DNA of 48,877 bases, from the NCBI GenBank assembly GCA_913061235.1, contig CAJXTB010000035.1, forward strand, positions 1 to 48,877, given 5' to 3'. The notes below the pieces were generated by a model. It was not told the DNA's origin and ran no database searches. It saw only the letters and a list, made by a program, of their open reading frames with translations. Origin of the DNA: an uncultured Pseudomonadota bacterium (GTDB lineage: Bacteria; Myxococcota_A; UBA796; GCA-2862545). Positions 34,047 through 42,026 of this stretch are shown in pieces. Position 1 is the stretch's first letter. Each line of letters opens with the position of its first letter. A program made the translations under genes and the position numbers.

Positions 34047-35135
34047 ATGGTCAAAACAAAAGCGCGCGCCAAGACTGGCGCTAACGCCCAATCATCCTCC
34101 ACCACCGATATGCTTCAGGATGCCCTGAAGGACACGCTCATCCCGGCATCAGCGTTCAAGCGCACGGAGGTCGTGGCCGGTCCGAAACCCGACCTGACCG
34201 CCACCCGTGGGGACACAGGCGATACCGAGAGCAATGGCGGCGCCTACAGACCGTACCCAAACGCCGCGGACCGCACGGTGCGTGGGACGACCAAGCACGA
34301 ACACTCGCTCAACAAGCGAGCCAACGGCAGCGCCCTGGTGGTCAACAGCTCAGACAAACGGAGCGCCACGTCAGACAACTTCTCCTTTTCGGACGCCTTG
34401 CACCGGTACACCCAAGAGCATCCAGAGTGGTCCGAGGAGCGGCGCATGACGATGGCCAGTCGAGAGGACCCCAATAACGGCGGCGATGTGGTCTCAGCAA
34501 AGCGACGAGATGGCGGCGGCACCCCAAAGACCGGAAGGAAGTTCGCCGGAGTCATCAAGAACGTCAACTACAAGCACATGAAAAAGCTCGACGGTGTCGA
34601 GGCGGATGCGGAGCGGACAAAGAGCCAGTGGCTTGGAGAGGGATTCCCGACATTGGTCCGCCCAGACCTCACAGGACCTGGCATTGTGGACGGTGTCGAC
34701 GACGTCTTGAGCAACGCAACCCCGGGCGCTCAGATCAACCTGTACTTCGGCGGCCACGGCACCAACCTCGGGGGCTTCGCTGGCATCAATGCGTTCAGAG
34801 GGTTCGCAGGAGGTCGAATGCTGATGGCGGACTCCGTCCCCTACTCGGTGATTGGCACCCTCGCGTCGCAGGCCGTTTCGGAAGGCTGGCACCTCAAGGC
34901 CATCATCGACTGTTGTGAGAGTGGTGCCGTCGCTGAGGCCGTCAACGAGGCACTCAAGTCGAAGACCGAGAGCACCCAGACGACTGCCTACGACGTTCAA
35001 ACGGACGAGCTGCGCGAAAAAGGCCTGCCCGGAGCCGACGAACGTTGGAAAGGTCAGCAGATGGAGGAGATTCTGTACAAGCAGTTCGTCGACTCGGGTG
35101 GCTTGCTTGGCTACGGCGACAGCGACGGAAGCTGA
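34047..35135 (+). CDS. Caspase-like cysteine protease with shared N-terminal tag motif
   Basis: 362 residues from the ATG at 34047. There is no signal peptide. Residues 1-20 are polar and basic (Lys/Ala/Ser/Thr-rich); residues 21-32 read D-M-LQDAL-K-D-T-LI, matching the barrel-like protein at 23963-25195. A long disordered region precedes a peptidase C14-like fold: INLYFGGHGTN with catalytic-type His237, and AIIDCCESG with a Cys pair whose second member (Cys290) aligns with the nucleophile of metacaspases and other caspase-like enzymes (consensus D-x-C-x-S-G). Bacterial caspase-like proteins act in cell death, defence or as injected toxins. The long polar N-terminus without Sec signal fits an exported cargo. 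Confidence 0.85.
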   Translation: MVKTKARAKTGANAQSSSTTDMLQDALKDTLIPASAFKRTEVVAGPKPDLTATRGDTGDTESNGGAYRPYPNAADRTVRGTTKHEHSLNKRANGSALVVNSSDKRSATSDNFSFSDALHRYTQEHPEWSEERRMTMASREDPNNGGDVVSAKRRDGGGTPKTGRKFAGVIKNVNYKHMKKLDGVEADAERTKSQWLGEGFPTLVRPDLTGPGIVDGVDDVLSNATPGAQINLYFGGHGTNLGGFAGINAFRGFAGGRMLMADSVPYSVIGTLASQAVSEGWHLKAIIDCCESGAVAEAVNEALKSKTESTQTTAYDVQTDELREKGLPGADERWKGQQMEEILYKQFVDSGGLLGYGDSDGS

Positions 35136-35193
35136 CGGGGAGCACGCCCGCTGCGCGTCTTGCCGACCGAGCAGGCGCACCGAGCCCAACGCT

Positions 35194-35445
35194 TCAGTCC
35201 GCCGGGCTCGACAAGTGAACGCGGTCGCGCTCAATGACCGACAGAAGGTGCAGCGCGACTTCAATTCCAGCCAGGTTCACACCCAGCTCGTCGTGAAGGG
35301 TCCAGCTCACGCGCACACGCTCCACCGTTGCCTCAGCAAGCAGCTCACCGGAGGGGTCAACGATGCCCACCTCACACAGTTCCACAACAAACGACGTTGG
35401 GATGCCCAGCATTCCTGCAATCAAGTCGATTGGGTTGTCGCTCAT
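35194..35445 (-). CDS. cbpM: CbpM-type chaperone modulator
   Basis: 83 residues; the ATG at 35445 overlaps the stop of the DnaJ-like gene (ATGA). The helix-turn-helix-like core ([14 protein letters not shown], then [29 protein letters not shown]) is that of CbpM, a MerR-like adaptor that binds and restrains the J-domain protein CbpA. Most of the usual ~100 residues are present. The genetic coupling to cbpA and gene order are as in other bacteria. A 7-bp inverted repeat (35181-35210) spans its end but has no T-tract. Confidence 0.85.
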   Translation of the reverse strand: MSDNPIDLIAGMLGIPTSFVVELCEVGIVDPSGELLAEATVERVRVSWTLHDELGVNLAGIEVALHLLSVIERDRVHLSSPAD

Positions 35446-36347
35446 GATGTCGCCTCGGGCGCGGAGTCGCGGACAGGGGTGGTGTAGGCAGCGGCAAGCT
35501 TCTCAAGTACGTCGTCGTCAACGTCACCGTCGGGGGCGACCACGACCAGATGGGCGTACAGGTGTCCAGGGGCTTTGTCTTTTCGGTGAATGCCACGGTC
35601 TCGGATGCGGAGAACCTGGCCGCTCTGCGCGTGGGGAGACACGGTCATTACAATGCGCCCCTCCAGCGTGGGAACTTCGACCTTGGCCCCGCGGATAGCT
35701 TCGACAATGGTCACAGGAAGGTCCACGTGCAGGTCGAGCCCGTCACGACGAAACTGTGGGTCAGCCTCGACTCGAAGCGTGATGAGCAGGTCGCCCGGGG
35801 GGCCACCGAGCTGTCCTGGCTGACCTTTTCCGTGAATGCGAATGCTGCCGCCATCAGCGACACCTGGAGGAATGCGTACATCCACCGGTTCGCCACTACC
35901 CAAGAGCAGGCTGCGGACCCCGCCTAGTGCGGCTGTGCGAAAGTCGGTGACGAGGTCCGCTTGAATGTCTCGGCCACGCCTCGGGGCCCGGTTGCGACGA
36001 CCAAACAGACTCTCATACATCTGCTCATTCTCGTCCGCCGAACGAGCGCGTTGCTGCCCCGGCCGCCAGCGCGATTGCTCCTGCCAGCGCGTGTGGGCGC
36101 GCGCCTGCTCGGGATCGAAACCAGCCCGGCTCGCGTCCGCTCCAAACTCGTCGTACAGCTTGCGCTTTTCGGGGTCTCCGAGCACATCCCACGCGCTACT
36201 CAGCGTCTTAAAGCGCTCCTCAGCGCCGGCATCACCGGGATTGACATCGGGGTGGTGCTTGCGCGCAAGCGTGCGGTACGCCTTCTTCAGCTCCTTCTCG
36301 GTGGCTGTCTTGGCAACCCCGAGCACATCGTACAGGGACTCTTCCAT
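35442..36347 (-). CDS. cbpA: DnaJ-like co-chaperone
   Basis: 301 residues from the ATG at 36347 (GGAG 6 bases before); the longer frame from 36458 overlaps the neighbouring APC gene and adds no conserved sequence. A J domain at residues 4-70 carries the HPD motif (His32-Pro33-Asp34) that stimulates DnaK. A Gly/Arg linker lacks the Cys zinc fingers of DnaJ, and two C-terminal substrate-binding beta domains follow ([61 protein letters not shown]). This is the CbpA layout. It acts in the cytoplasm with DnaK. The coupled cbpM downstream supports the assignment. Confidence 0.92.
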   Translation of the reverse strand: MEESLYDVLGVAKTATEKELKKAYRTLARKHHPDVNPGDAGAEERFKTLSSAWDVLGDPEKRKLYDEFGADASRAGFDPEQARAHTRWQEQSRWRPGQQRARSADENEQMYESLFGRRNRAPRRGRDIQADLVTDFRTAALGGVRSLLLGSGEPVDVRIPPGVADGGSIRIHGKGQPGQLGGPPGDLLITLRVEADPQFRRDGLDLHVDLPVTIVEAIRGAKVEVPTLEGRIVMTVSPHAQSGQVLRIRDRGIHRKDKAPGHLYAHLVVVAPDGDVDDDVLEKLAAAYTTPVRDSAPEATS

Positions 36348-36369
36348 CAACAACTCCAGGCTTGTTAAT

Positions 36370-36397
36370 AATGTATTCCGGTAGCGGCGGGACTCAA
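36370..36397 (-). promoter_or_regulatory. Sigma70-like promoter for cbpA-cbpM
   Basis: On the minus strand TTGAGT (36397-36392) and TACATT (36375-36370) are 16 bp apart, about 25 bases upstream of the cbpA ATG. The AT-rich segment lies in otherwise GC-rich DNA and partly overlaps the end of the APC permease gene. Confidence 0.4.
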
Positions 36398-37698
36398 GCG
36401 GAGTCGGTGTGACTACCAGCTCGCCTACGAATCTTTCGGGCTGCAAACCACGATGCACCCGCTCCTAACGCCACAGCAACGCACAGCGTCACCGCTAGGT
36501 GAACCGGCTGCTCGACCGCCTGCCAGCCCACGATGCACGCCCCGGCAGCAGCCAGGGAGACGATGGCTAACAACGCAGCCGGAACACTCGTTCCAGTGTG
36601 CTTGCGCACTCGGAAGTTTGCGATGGCCATCAACAACGACACACAGATAAAGGTCAGGCTTCCGAACTCGATAATCAGCTCCAGCTTGTCGGAGAGTACG
36701 AGCAGCCACGCCAAGATAGACAGTACGATGATGGCGTTCGCTGGTACCTTCTCAGAGCTACGCTTCGCCAAAAAATCAGGAAGTAAATGGTCTTCAGCAA
36801 TCACAGCGGCCAGCCGTGAAGCGCCGAAGAGAGTGCCACTGACCGCGCTCGACGTAGCCATGATGGCCGCCGCCAGCATCAACCAGTAGCCGCCGGGTCC
36901 CAGAACCGCAGATGCGCCTGCCGCGAGCGCGAACTCTCTGTCAGCGATGATCTGCCCCTTATTCAGGGCCCAAAGCGCTCCCTCCGCCATGATGACGTAC
37001 AAACCCGCCGCGAGCAGAATCGACAAGTAGATGGCGCGTGGCACATTCTTTCTCGGGTTGTCGACTTCTTCATACGCATGAATCGCCAGCTGAAATCCTT
37101 CGAAAGCCACAAAGGTCAGCGCAGCCACGAGAAGGATGGAACCGGGCTTGAAGGTGAGCATAGGCATGGCATTTTCGGCAGAGCCGGTGAAGAACAAGAC
37201 GCCTGTCACCACCAGCATGGCCGCTATCTTCGTGTAAACGAGCAGGTCTTCGACCTTGCCCATTCCCTTCACGCTGACGATGTTGAGCACGGCGAACACC
37301 AGCAGCACACCGGCGCTCAGCGCTGCATGCATGCCGCGATGTGGTGAGTACAAGCTGCCAACGTACGACGCGAACGTGAACGAATACAGCGCCAGGGTGC
37401 TGATGTAGCCGAACACCACAAGCCATCCGACTATGGCCGCTGCTCGGGGAGCCCTGGGATACGTTCGCTTGAAGAAAGAATAGGTTGCGCCTTCATCTTC
37501 GTAGTAGGTGGCGAGCCGCGCATACGAAAAGGCGGCGCAGAGCGCCAAGCCGGCTCCAATCGCAATCGCGATGGGCGCTGCGTTGCCCACCTTTTCCACG
37601 GCGACGCCCAGAATCGAGAAGATTCCACCGCCAATCATGCCGCCTAGGCAGATGGCTACCAGCTCGAAGAGACCTAGGCTCTTGGGTCTGCGCACCAT
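36394..37698 (-). CDS. APC-family amino-acid/polyamine permease
   Basis: 434 residues from the ATG at 37698; a GTG one codon earlier is also possible. The TM1 signature [19 protein letters not shown] is that of APC permeases (glycine-rich substrate-binding break). About 12 hydrophobic segments follow, with TM6-region sequence [32 protein letters not shown], typical of the LAT/YjeH-like branch. The substrate is unknown. The start shares bases with the stop of the ORF upstream (TGATG), suggesting translational coupling. Inner membrane. Confidence 0.9.
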   Translation of the reverse strand: MVRRPKSLGLFELVAICLGGMIGGGIFSILGVAVEKVGNAAPIAIAIGAGLALCAAFSYARLATYYEDEGATYSFFKRTYPRAPRAAAIVGWLVVFGYISTLALYSFTFASYVGSLYSPHRGMHAALSAGVLLVFAVLNIVSVKGMGKVEDLLVYTKIAAMLVVTGVLFFTGSAENAMPMLTFKPGSILLVAALTFVAFEGFQLAIHAYEEVDNPRKNVPRAIYLSILLAAGLYVIMAEGALWALNKGQIIADREFALAAGASAVLGPGGYWLMLAAAIMATSSAVSGTLFGASRLAAVIAEDHLLPDFLAKRSSEKVPANAIIVLSILAWLLVLSDKLELIIEFGSLTFICVSLLMAIANFRVRKHTGTSVPAALLAIVSLAAAGACIVGWQAVEQPVHLAVTLCVAVALGAGASWFAARKIRRRAGSHTDSA

Positions 37699-38039
37699 CA
37701 CCAGTGGCCGGGCAGTGCATCGGCCGAAGCCTGAACATCGTATTGAATGCGCTGAATGACCAAGTCAGGCTCTCGGACAGAGGGAATAGCAACACCAAAC
37801 AGATCAAAGCGAAGGCCTAAGTAAAGGCCCTGCCAATCCTGCTTAACGGCATGCAACGCGAGACGAGGGCCCCGTCCACACCAGCAACGTGCACACAATT
37901 CGTGGTTTGCCGTGTCTGATGTGTCCAGGTTGAACAGGAGGGTCCAGCCACCGCCGTCCGTCGTCATGTCGCACAGGCACTTGGCGACATGGAGTCGACA
38001 ACGCGTGCAGCGAGCTGTGGTGTCGCTTCTGTTTCCCAT
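37698..38039 (-). pseudogene. Probable degraded ORF with fibrinogen-like motif
   Basis: 113 codons from the ATG at 38039, with no ribosome-binding site. It reads CDMTTDGGGWTLLFNLDTSD near residue 35, an excellent match to the TTDGGGWTLV element of fibrinogen-like domains in Myxococcota surface proteins. What follows does not continue the domain; another frame has a VWTG piece nearby, suggesting frameshifts. Immediately before, C-x2-C-x6-C-x-C also resembles the start of DTW-domain tRNA-modifying enzymes. Against decay, its stop overlaps the permease start (TGATG). I favour a remnant, but a real short gene is possible. Confidence 0.35.
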
Positions 38040-38086
38040 GGGGGCGGCTGTATGCCGACACAAGCCCCACGAGAACAGCGCCGCTG

Positions 38087-38686
38087 TCACATCATGGTGT
38101 TGTAGAACTCGCCGCGCAGCATCACGTTGAACGACACACCGAGGCGAGGCGTGTTGGTTTGATTGATGGGCACCGAGTGACGCAGCCAAGAAGGGAAGAG
38201 CATCAGGGTGTCCTTCTTGGCCTCGAAGCGACTCGAGCCCTGGTTGAACACGTTGAACTGGGTGGTCATCGGAGACAGCGTGGACTCCACCGGACGCCAG
38301 AACGTGATGGGCGGAAAGCCCTCGCAGCTGTTCAGGAAGAACACGCCGCTAAACACGTTGTTGTAATGTATGTGGGCGTTGAAGACGCAGCCAGGCTTCT
38401 GCTCGTTGCCCCACATTCCCGTGATCTCGATGTCGTACCCGGGCTTGTACCGGTACACATCGCGCATGAGGGAGTGCACGGTCTGAAAGACCTGCTCGCA
38501 AAGCGGCGCAAGCTTGGGATCCTGGTTCAGGTTGTAGCGCGACTGAACAACCTCTCCAGCTCCGAAGGTTCCAGGGGTCTCACGGCACATCTTGGCGATG
38601 TATTCCGCGAGTCCTAGCTCATCGGTGAGCCCCTCAAGCTCCACGACAAAGACGGGCGTCTGAAAGATTGGATGGACCTGGATCAT
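38087..38686 (-). CDS. 2OG-Fe(II) oxygenase-like protein (TIGR02466/PF13759 type)
   Basis: 199 residues from the ATG at 38686, with GGAG about 8 bases upstream; a TTG five codons earlier is less likely. The first strand (VHPIFQTPVFVVEL) and the core MWGNEQKPGCVFNAHIHYNNVFSGVFFLN match the putative 2-oxoglutarate/Fe(II) oxygenase family, with His105-x-His107 as likely metal ligands in place of H-x-D. The distal ligand is His170 (PSWLRHSVPIN), and Arg181 may bind 2-oxoglutarate (RLGVSFN). It is cytoplasmic. Family members hydroxylate unknown substrates. Confidence 0.83.
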   Translation of the reverse strand: MIQVHPIFQTPVFVVELEGLTDELGLAEYIAKMCRETPGTFGAGEVVQSRYNLNQDPKLAPLCEQVFQTVHSLMRDVYRYKPGYDIEITGMWGNEQKPGCVFNAHIHYNNVFSGVFFLNSCEGFPPITFWRPVESTLSPMTTQFNVFNQGSSRFEAKKDTLMLFPSWLRHSVPINQTNTPRLGVSFNVMLRGEFYNTMM

Positions 38687-38823
38687 GCGGTTCTCCGTCA
38701 AGGCGTGTGCTGGGGCGATGACCAGCGTGGGTGTATCTAGCCCGGCCTTCGAACCATCTCACCTGATGCCGGGTGCCCAGTGGGTACCACAGAGGTCAAA
38801 CCGGGCGCGGCTCAGCCGATCAG

Positions 38824-38874
38824 GGGTGGTCCCTAGATCATGGCGTGAGGGTGGTCCCACTAGTGATGGCGTGC
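38824..38874. repeat. Two imperfect ~25-bp tandem repeats
   Basis: GGGTGGTCCC...ATGGCGTG occurs at 38824-38848 and again at 38849-38874 with a changed centre. It lies in a 265-base noncoding interval just before a truncated gene. Tandem repeats of this size occur at the ends of some insertion sequences, such as IS21-family elements, so this may be an end remnant; no transposase remains. Confidence 0.6.
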
Positions 38875-38951
38875 GGCGCCAAGACGATGCCCGTTGCAGA
38901 GGAAATCGGCTCACCCCCATCGCAACAGCTGATCGAGGAGGTTGCTACCCC

Positions 38952-39143
38952 ATGATTGGAAACGTCCCTGCTCCAGTTCAAGTCCGACATCATGGCGCAT
39001 GCGATGCCTCCGCGCTGACCATCCTTCCCGACGGCTCGCTTTTAGTGGGAATCGACGAGGCCAAGGGTCTCAGCACCTGGTCACCCACCGCCGTGGTGAA
39101 GCAGCGTTGGTGTGTCAACGGGCAGTTGTCCGTCCAAGGCTGA
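38952..39143 (+). pseudogene. Truncated DUF3616-like gene (5' end only)
   Basis: 63 codons from an ATG with GAGGAGG upstream, so the start is genuine. Residues HGACDASALTILPDGSLLVG and IDEAKGLSTW match the opening beta-propeller motif of DUF3616 and related proteins. The similarity ends after about 45 residues and the frame stops, whereas the family is several hundred residues long. Its 3' end runs into the convergent gene at 39081-39371. It is a leftover of a deletion or replacement. Confidence 0.6.
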
Positions 39144-39371
39144 CAACCACTGACGCTCCGTGAACGACAGGCGGGCGTCGAGAGGCGCCATGGCCTTGAG
39201 CACCTCCGTCGCACCTAAACCAATGATGGCCGACCCACGTTCGGGTCGCGTGAGTGGGCCGGTGACCCCGGCGACCTGGGCGATGGTTCGGAGGGCTGAG
39301 GACGACGCATCCGCATCGTCCATGAACGCCTCGACCGCATCTTCGGTGTGCAGGTCTGGTAGGGCGGTCAA
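39081..39371 (-). CDS. Small helical protein, unknown
   Basis: 96 residues from a TTG at 39371, supported by AGGAGAGG about 5-7 bases upstream. It is predicted to be largely helical. A segment MAPLDARLSFTERQWLSALDG resembles the calcium/metal-loop helix of TerB-like domains (A-x-x-D-x-x-L-S-x-x-E), but the match is short and I do not assert the family. It overlaps the remnant DUF3616 frame and ends 63 bases upstream of the old-yellow-enzyme gene (same strand order reversed). Confidence 0.5.
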   Translation of the reverse strand: MTALPDLHTEDAVEAFMDDADASSSALRTIAQVAGVTGPLTRPERGSAIIGLGATEVLKAMAPLDARLSFTERQWLSALDGQLPVDTPTLLHHGGG

Positions 39372-39434
39372 TGTGTCCTCTCCTGGCGACAGGGCATCAT
39401 GTTGGACCGTGGGTCAACCTGTTCGGGCAAAGCC

Positions 39435-40664
39435 TTACTTCGCGCGGCGCATTCGGAACGACTGCAACCCCATGCGGGCTGCGGTGGTCGCAAAGCTGCT
39501 CCAGGCTCCCATGCGTGGGTTCGGTGCTTTTCCCGACGCCATTCGCGCGAGCTGGTTCTCATACCAGGTCACTTCCAGCGTGGCGATTCGGTCCACTGCT
39601 TTGACGCCCGTCGACAGCCGCTTCACCCCGCTCACAACGTCTTCACCAGCGAGCACTTGGTTGGGAAAGCCAGGCTGAATGCACAGAGTACGGGCCAGTC
39701 CCACCATCTCCGCCCCTTCCTGACGCGCCTGCACCATGCCCGCAGGGGTGCGAAATCCACCCGTGATGCACAGAAGAACCGAAAGTCGTTCCTTGGCTTT
39801 GCCCACGAAGTCCAGAAAGTAGCCCTCGCGCTCAGACGTGCTGCGCTTGACCATGCCGGCCATCGCCGGCGCTTCGTAGGTTCCTCCAGAGACCTCAATG
39901 AGGTCGATTCCCGCTTCTTCAAGCCAGGTCATCACGGTCATGGAGTCGTCTTCGTCGAAGCCACCCTTCTGAAAGTCCGCCGAGTTCATCTTGATGCTGA
40001 CCGGCATGTTTGGCCCCACGGCGTCCCGAATGGACCGGTACACCTCGCGAACGAAGCGCGCACGGTTGTCCAGAGAGCCTCCCCAGCCGTCTTGACGCTG
40101 GTTGTGACGTGGCGAGAGGAACTGGCTGACCAGGTAGCCATGGGCTCCGTGGATCTGAACGCCGCTGAACCCCGCCTTCTTCGCCACAGAAGCGGCTGTT
40201 CCATAGCGGACAATCAGCGCCTCAATCTCGGTCTCGGTCAGCTCACGCGGAACCCCAAACGCGGTGGACAACGCCTTGCCAAACCCAATGGCCGACGGAG
40301 CGACCGTCTCGGTGTTGAGGAATTTTGGCGCCTGTTTTCCTGGGTGATTCAGCTGCATCCACAGCTGGCAGCCCCCTTCGGTGCCGGCCGATGCCCAGTC
40401 TTGCAGCGCCGCGAGGTCTCGCTCGTCTTCGATGACCACATTTCCCGGCTCGCCGAGAGCGCGGCGGTCAATCATCACGTTGCCCGTGACTGCGACGCCA
40501 AGGCCACCTTGGGCCCACGTTCGGTACACATTCGCCATGCCGGGTTGAGGTGCATGGGAAGGCGTTCCCAAGACCTCCGACATGGCGGACTTCAGAATGC
40601 GGTTCTTCACCACGGCGCCACAGGGCAGTGTAAGAGGCTCAGCAAGGCACGAGACGTCGTTCAT
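39435..40664 (-). CDS. NADH:flavin oxidoreductase, old-yellow-enzyme family
   Basis: 409 residues from the ATG at 40664 (AGGAG 7 bases upstream); the longer frame to 40778 lacks similarity. FMN-binding TIM barrel: LKSAMSEVLG at the N-terminus, LNHPGKQAP, and the catalytic loop GVQIHGAHGYLVSQFLSPR with the His pair, followed by NQRQDGWGGSLDNRARF. A C-terminal phosphate-binding strand ITGGFRTPAGM and GLARTLCIQPGFPNQVL complete the barrel. It has the length of the single-domain branch and lacks the 4Fe-4S and second flavin domains of dienoyl-CoA reductase, so it reduces activated alkenes or similar using NAD(P)H. Confidence 0.92.
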   Translation of the reverse strand: MNDVSCLAEPLTLPCGAVVKNRILKSAMSEVLGTPSHAPQPGMANVYRTWAQGGLGVAVTGNVMIDRRALGEPGNVVIEDERDLAALQDWASAGTEGGCQLWMQLNHPGKQAPKFLNTETVAPSAIGFGKALSTAFGVPRELTETEIEALIVRYGTAASVAKKAGFSGVQIHGAHGYLVSQFLSPRHNQRQDGWGGSLDNRARFVREVYRSIRDAVGPNMPVSIKMNSADFQKGGFDEDDSMTVMTWLEEAGIDLIEVSGGTYEAPAMAGMVKRSTSEREGYFLDFVGKAKERLSVLLCITGGFRTPAGMVQARQEGAEMVGLARTLCIQPGFPNQVLAGEDVVSGVKRLSTGVKAVDRIATLEVTWYENQLARMASGKAPNPRMGAWSSFATTAARMGLQSFRMRRAK

Positions 40665-40814
40665 TAGGACTCCTGGGGCCCTGTAGCCCAGACCTGCCAA
40701 CACGGGGTGCCCAGGACGGAAGCAGCCGCCCCGTACCTGACGCGACCGGTCCGACCACCTGACCCCGCTGGCGAACAAGGCACAGTGCCTAGACCCGATA
40801 AACGACGGACGACG

Positions 40815-41453
40815 CTACTCTTCTGCCGCGTCGCCCTCTGCGGCTGCTTCTGCTTCTGCTGCCTCTTGCGCGATACGGTCCGCTTCCACACGTTCAGCTT
40901 CGACACGAGCCGCTGCCGCCGCGACACCCAACGGTTCGAGAAGCGCGAGGCCCTTCTCAAACTCTGGCCCAAGCATCGCGTCCATGTCCATGAACAAGCC
41001 TGCTGCTTTGGACATGAAGTCATTGTCCATGACCATGGTCCACGTCACAGTACTGCCGCCTTCGGTCGCCGCAACAGACGCGGTCGACACGGCAGTTCCC
41101 GGGTAGGGCGTCAGGAATTCGAGGGCCGTAGAGACGGACACGCCTTCGTCGATGGAGGCTACTTCAGCCCTGCCGCTGCCAACGTCTTCATTACCGGACC
41201 ACGTGTAGAAGGCACCAACCCCCGTCGACGGGTCGCTGAACGTCTGCTCTAGGTCAGGGTCCTTCTCATTCCAAGGACTCCACTCGTCCACCAACACCTG
41301 ATCCGCCAGGTACGGCCACAAGTCTCCGGGCTCCGCGGCAATCAGAATATCGCGCTCAATCGTCGTCTGCGACGGCTGCATGGAGACAAACGCGACCAGT
41401 CCAGCAATGATGACAAATCCGCCACCCACGATTCCCAACAACACCTTCTTCAT
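40815..41453 (-). CDS. Membrane-anchored SRPBCC (START-like) protein
   Basis: 212 residues from the ATG at 41453, with GGGGG upstream. One N-terminal helix (VLLGIVGGGFVIIAGLVAFVS) anchors it. The SRPBCC fold follows (TIERDILIAAEPGDLWPYLADQVLVDEWSPW, then FYTWSGNEDVGSGRAEV and STVTWTMVMDN), the polyketide-cyclase-like pattern common in exported or tethered ligand-binding proteins. The last ~45 residues are an Ala/Glu-rich helical tail. The ligand is unknown. Confidence 0.82.
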   Translation of the reverse strand: MKKVLLGIVGGGFVIIAGLVAFVSMQPSQTTIERDILIAAEPGDLWPYLADQVLVDEWSPWNEKDPDLEQTFSDPSTGVGAFYTWSGNEDVGSGRAEVASIDEGVSVSTALEFLTPYPGTAVSTASVAATEGGSTVTWTMVMDNDFMSKAAGLFMDMDAMLGPEFEKGLALLEPLGVAAAAARVEAERVEADRIAQEAAEAEAAAEGDAAEE

Positions 41454-42015
41454 GACGCCCCCACATGGTTTCCGGCAGTCTAGCCAGACATTGGGCCAAA
41501 TCACAACTCAACCAAACCACCTGCAATGTCACCGGTGGCGGCGTTGAACATGTCTACGGCACCGCCACCGACCTGCAGGGTGCATCTCTGAGACATGCAC
41601 ATGACTCTTGCAAGGGGTCATCGCCCGCCGAATAGCCTACAAGATTCCGATGCACTGACCCTCCATTTTCTAAGTAATGAGACACACAATCATGCACAGA
41701 CGACGGGCTTCCAGCCATGCGTCTTGAGCCAAAGGCCGGCTGGCGCTCGTCCCATCAAGGAGAGTTCGCCATGCGCTTTCACACCCCATCGTCCCTTGTC
41801 CTTCCCATCGACCTACTCGGCCTGCTCGTGCACCCTGCGGCCCGTCGCTTCTCTGGTCGACGAGGAGGGCCGCGCGGTCGACTTTGTCGAGAACGAGCTG
41901 TGGGTCCCCACCGATGACGAGGACGCGCTGCAAGACCTGCTGACCCAGTGGGATGGCGTGGTCGTCGTGGAATCCTGCCCCTGTGTACCCCAACACCCTA
42001 TCCAACCGCCGCTGA
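41454..42015. other. Interval of decayed, duplicated gene pieces
   Basis: 562 bases without an intact gene. It contains a 51-bp copy of part of the lipoprotein gene at 42715-43521 (41524-41574 versus 42846-42896, five mismatches), a 16-bp copy of a segment near 43560, and a frameshifted N-terminal lipoprotein-like remnant sharing 38 bp with another remnant at 43587. The pieces mix in a different order from the originals, so this is a mosaic produced by repeated duplication and deletion. Confidence 0.65.
41524..41574 (-). repeat. 51-bp duplicate of the 3' part of the lipoprotein gene at 42715
   Basis: 46 of 51 bases match 42846-42896. Translated on the minus strand it reads VGGGAVDMFNAATGD against VGGGAVDVFNTATGD in the intact gene. 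The flanks do not match, so only this core was copied or preserved. Confidence 0.85.
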
Positions 42016-42026
42016 CTACCTGCTGA
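41771..42026 (+). pseudogene. Frameshifted N-terminal remnant of a lipoprotein/S8-type protein
   Basis: The ATG at 41771 has AAGGAGAG upstream and begins a signal-peptide-like sequence (MRFHTPSSLVLPIDLLGLL), but the frame then goes astray. Removing one base near 41830 joins it to the neighbouring frame, giving GLLC then TLRPVASLVDEEGRAVDF and VENELWVPTDDEDALQDLL. This looks like the opening of secreted subtilisin-like or related proteins in this group. It stops at 42026. I infer a single-base frameshift and a large 3' deletion. The 38-bp core matches 43587-43624. Confidence 0.55.

Noticed and set aside
35181-35210. Terminator after cbpM
   Set aside because: A 7-bp stem with a 16-base loop and no T-tract; it also overlaps the end of the gene.
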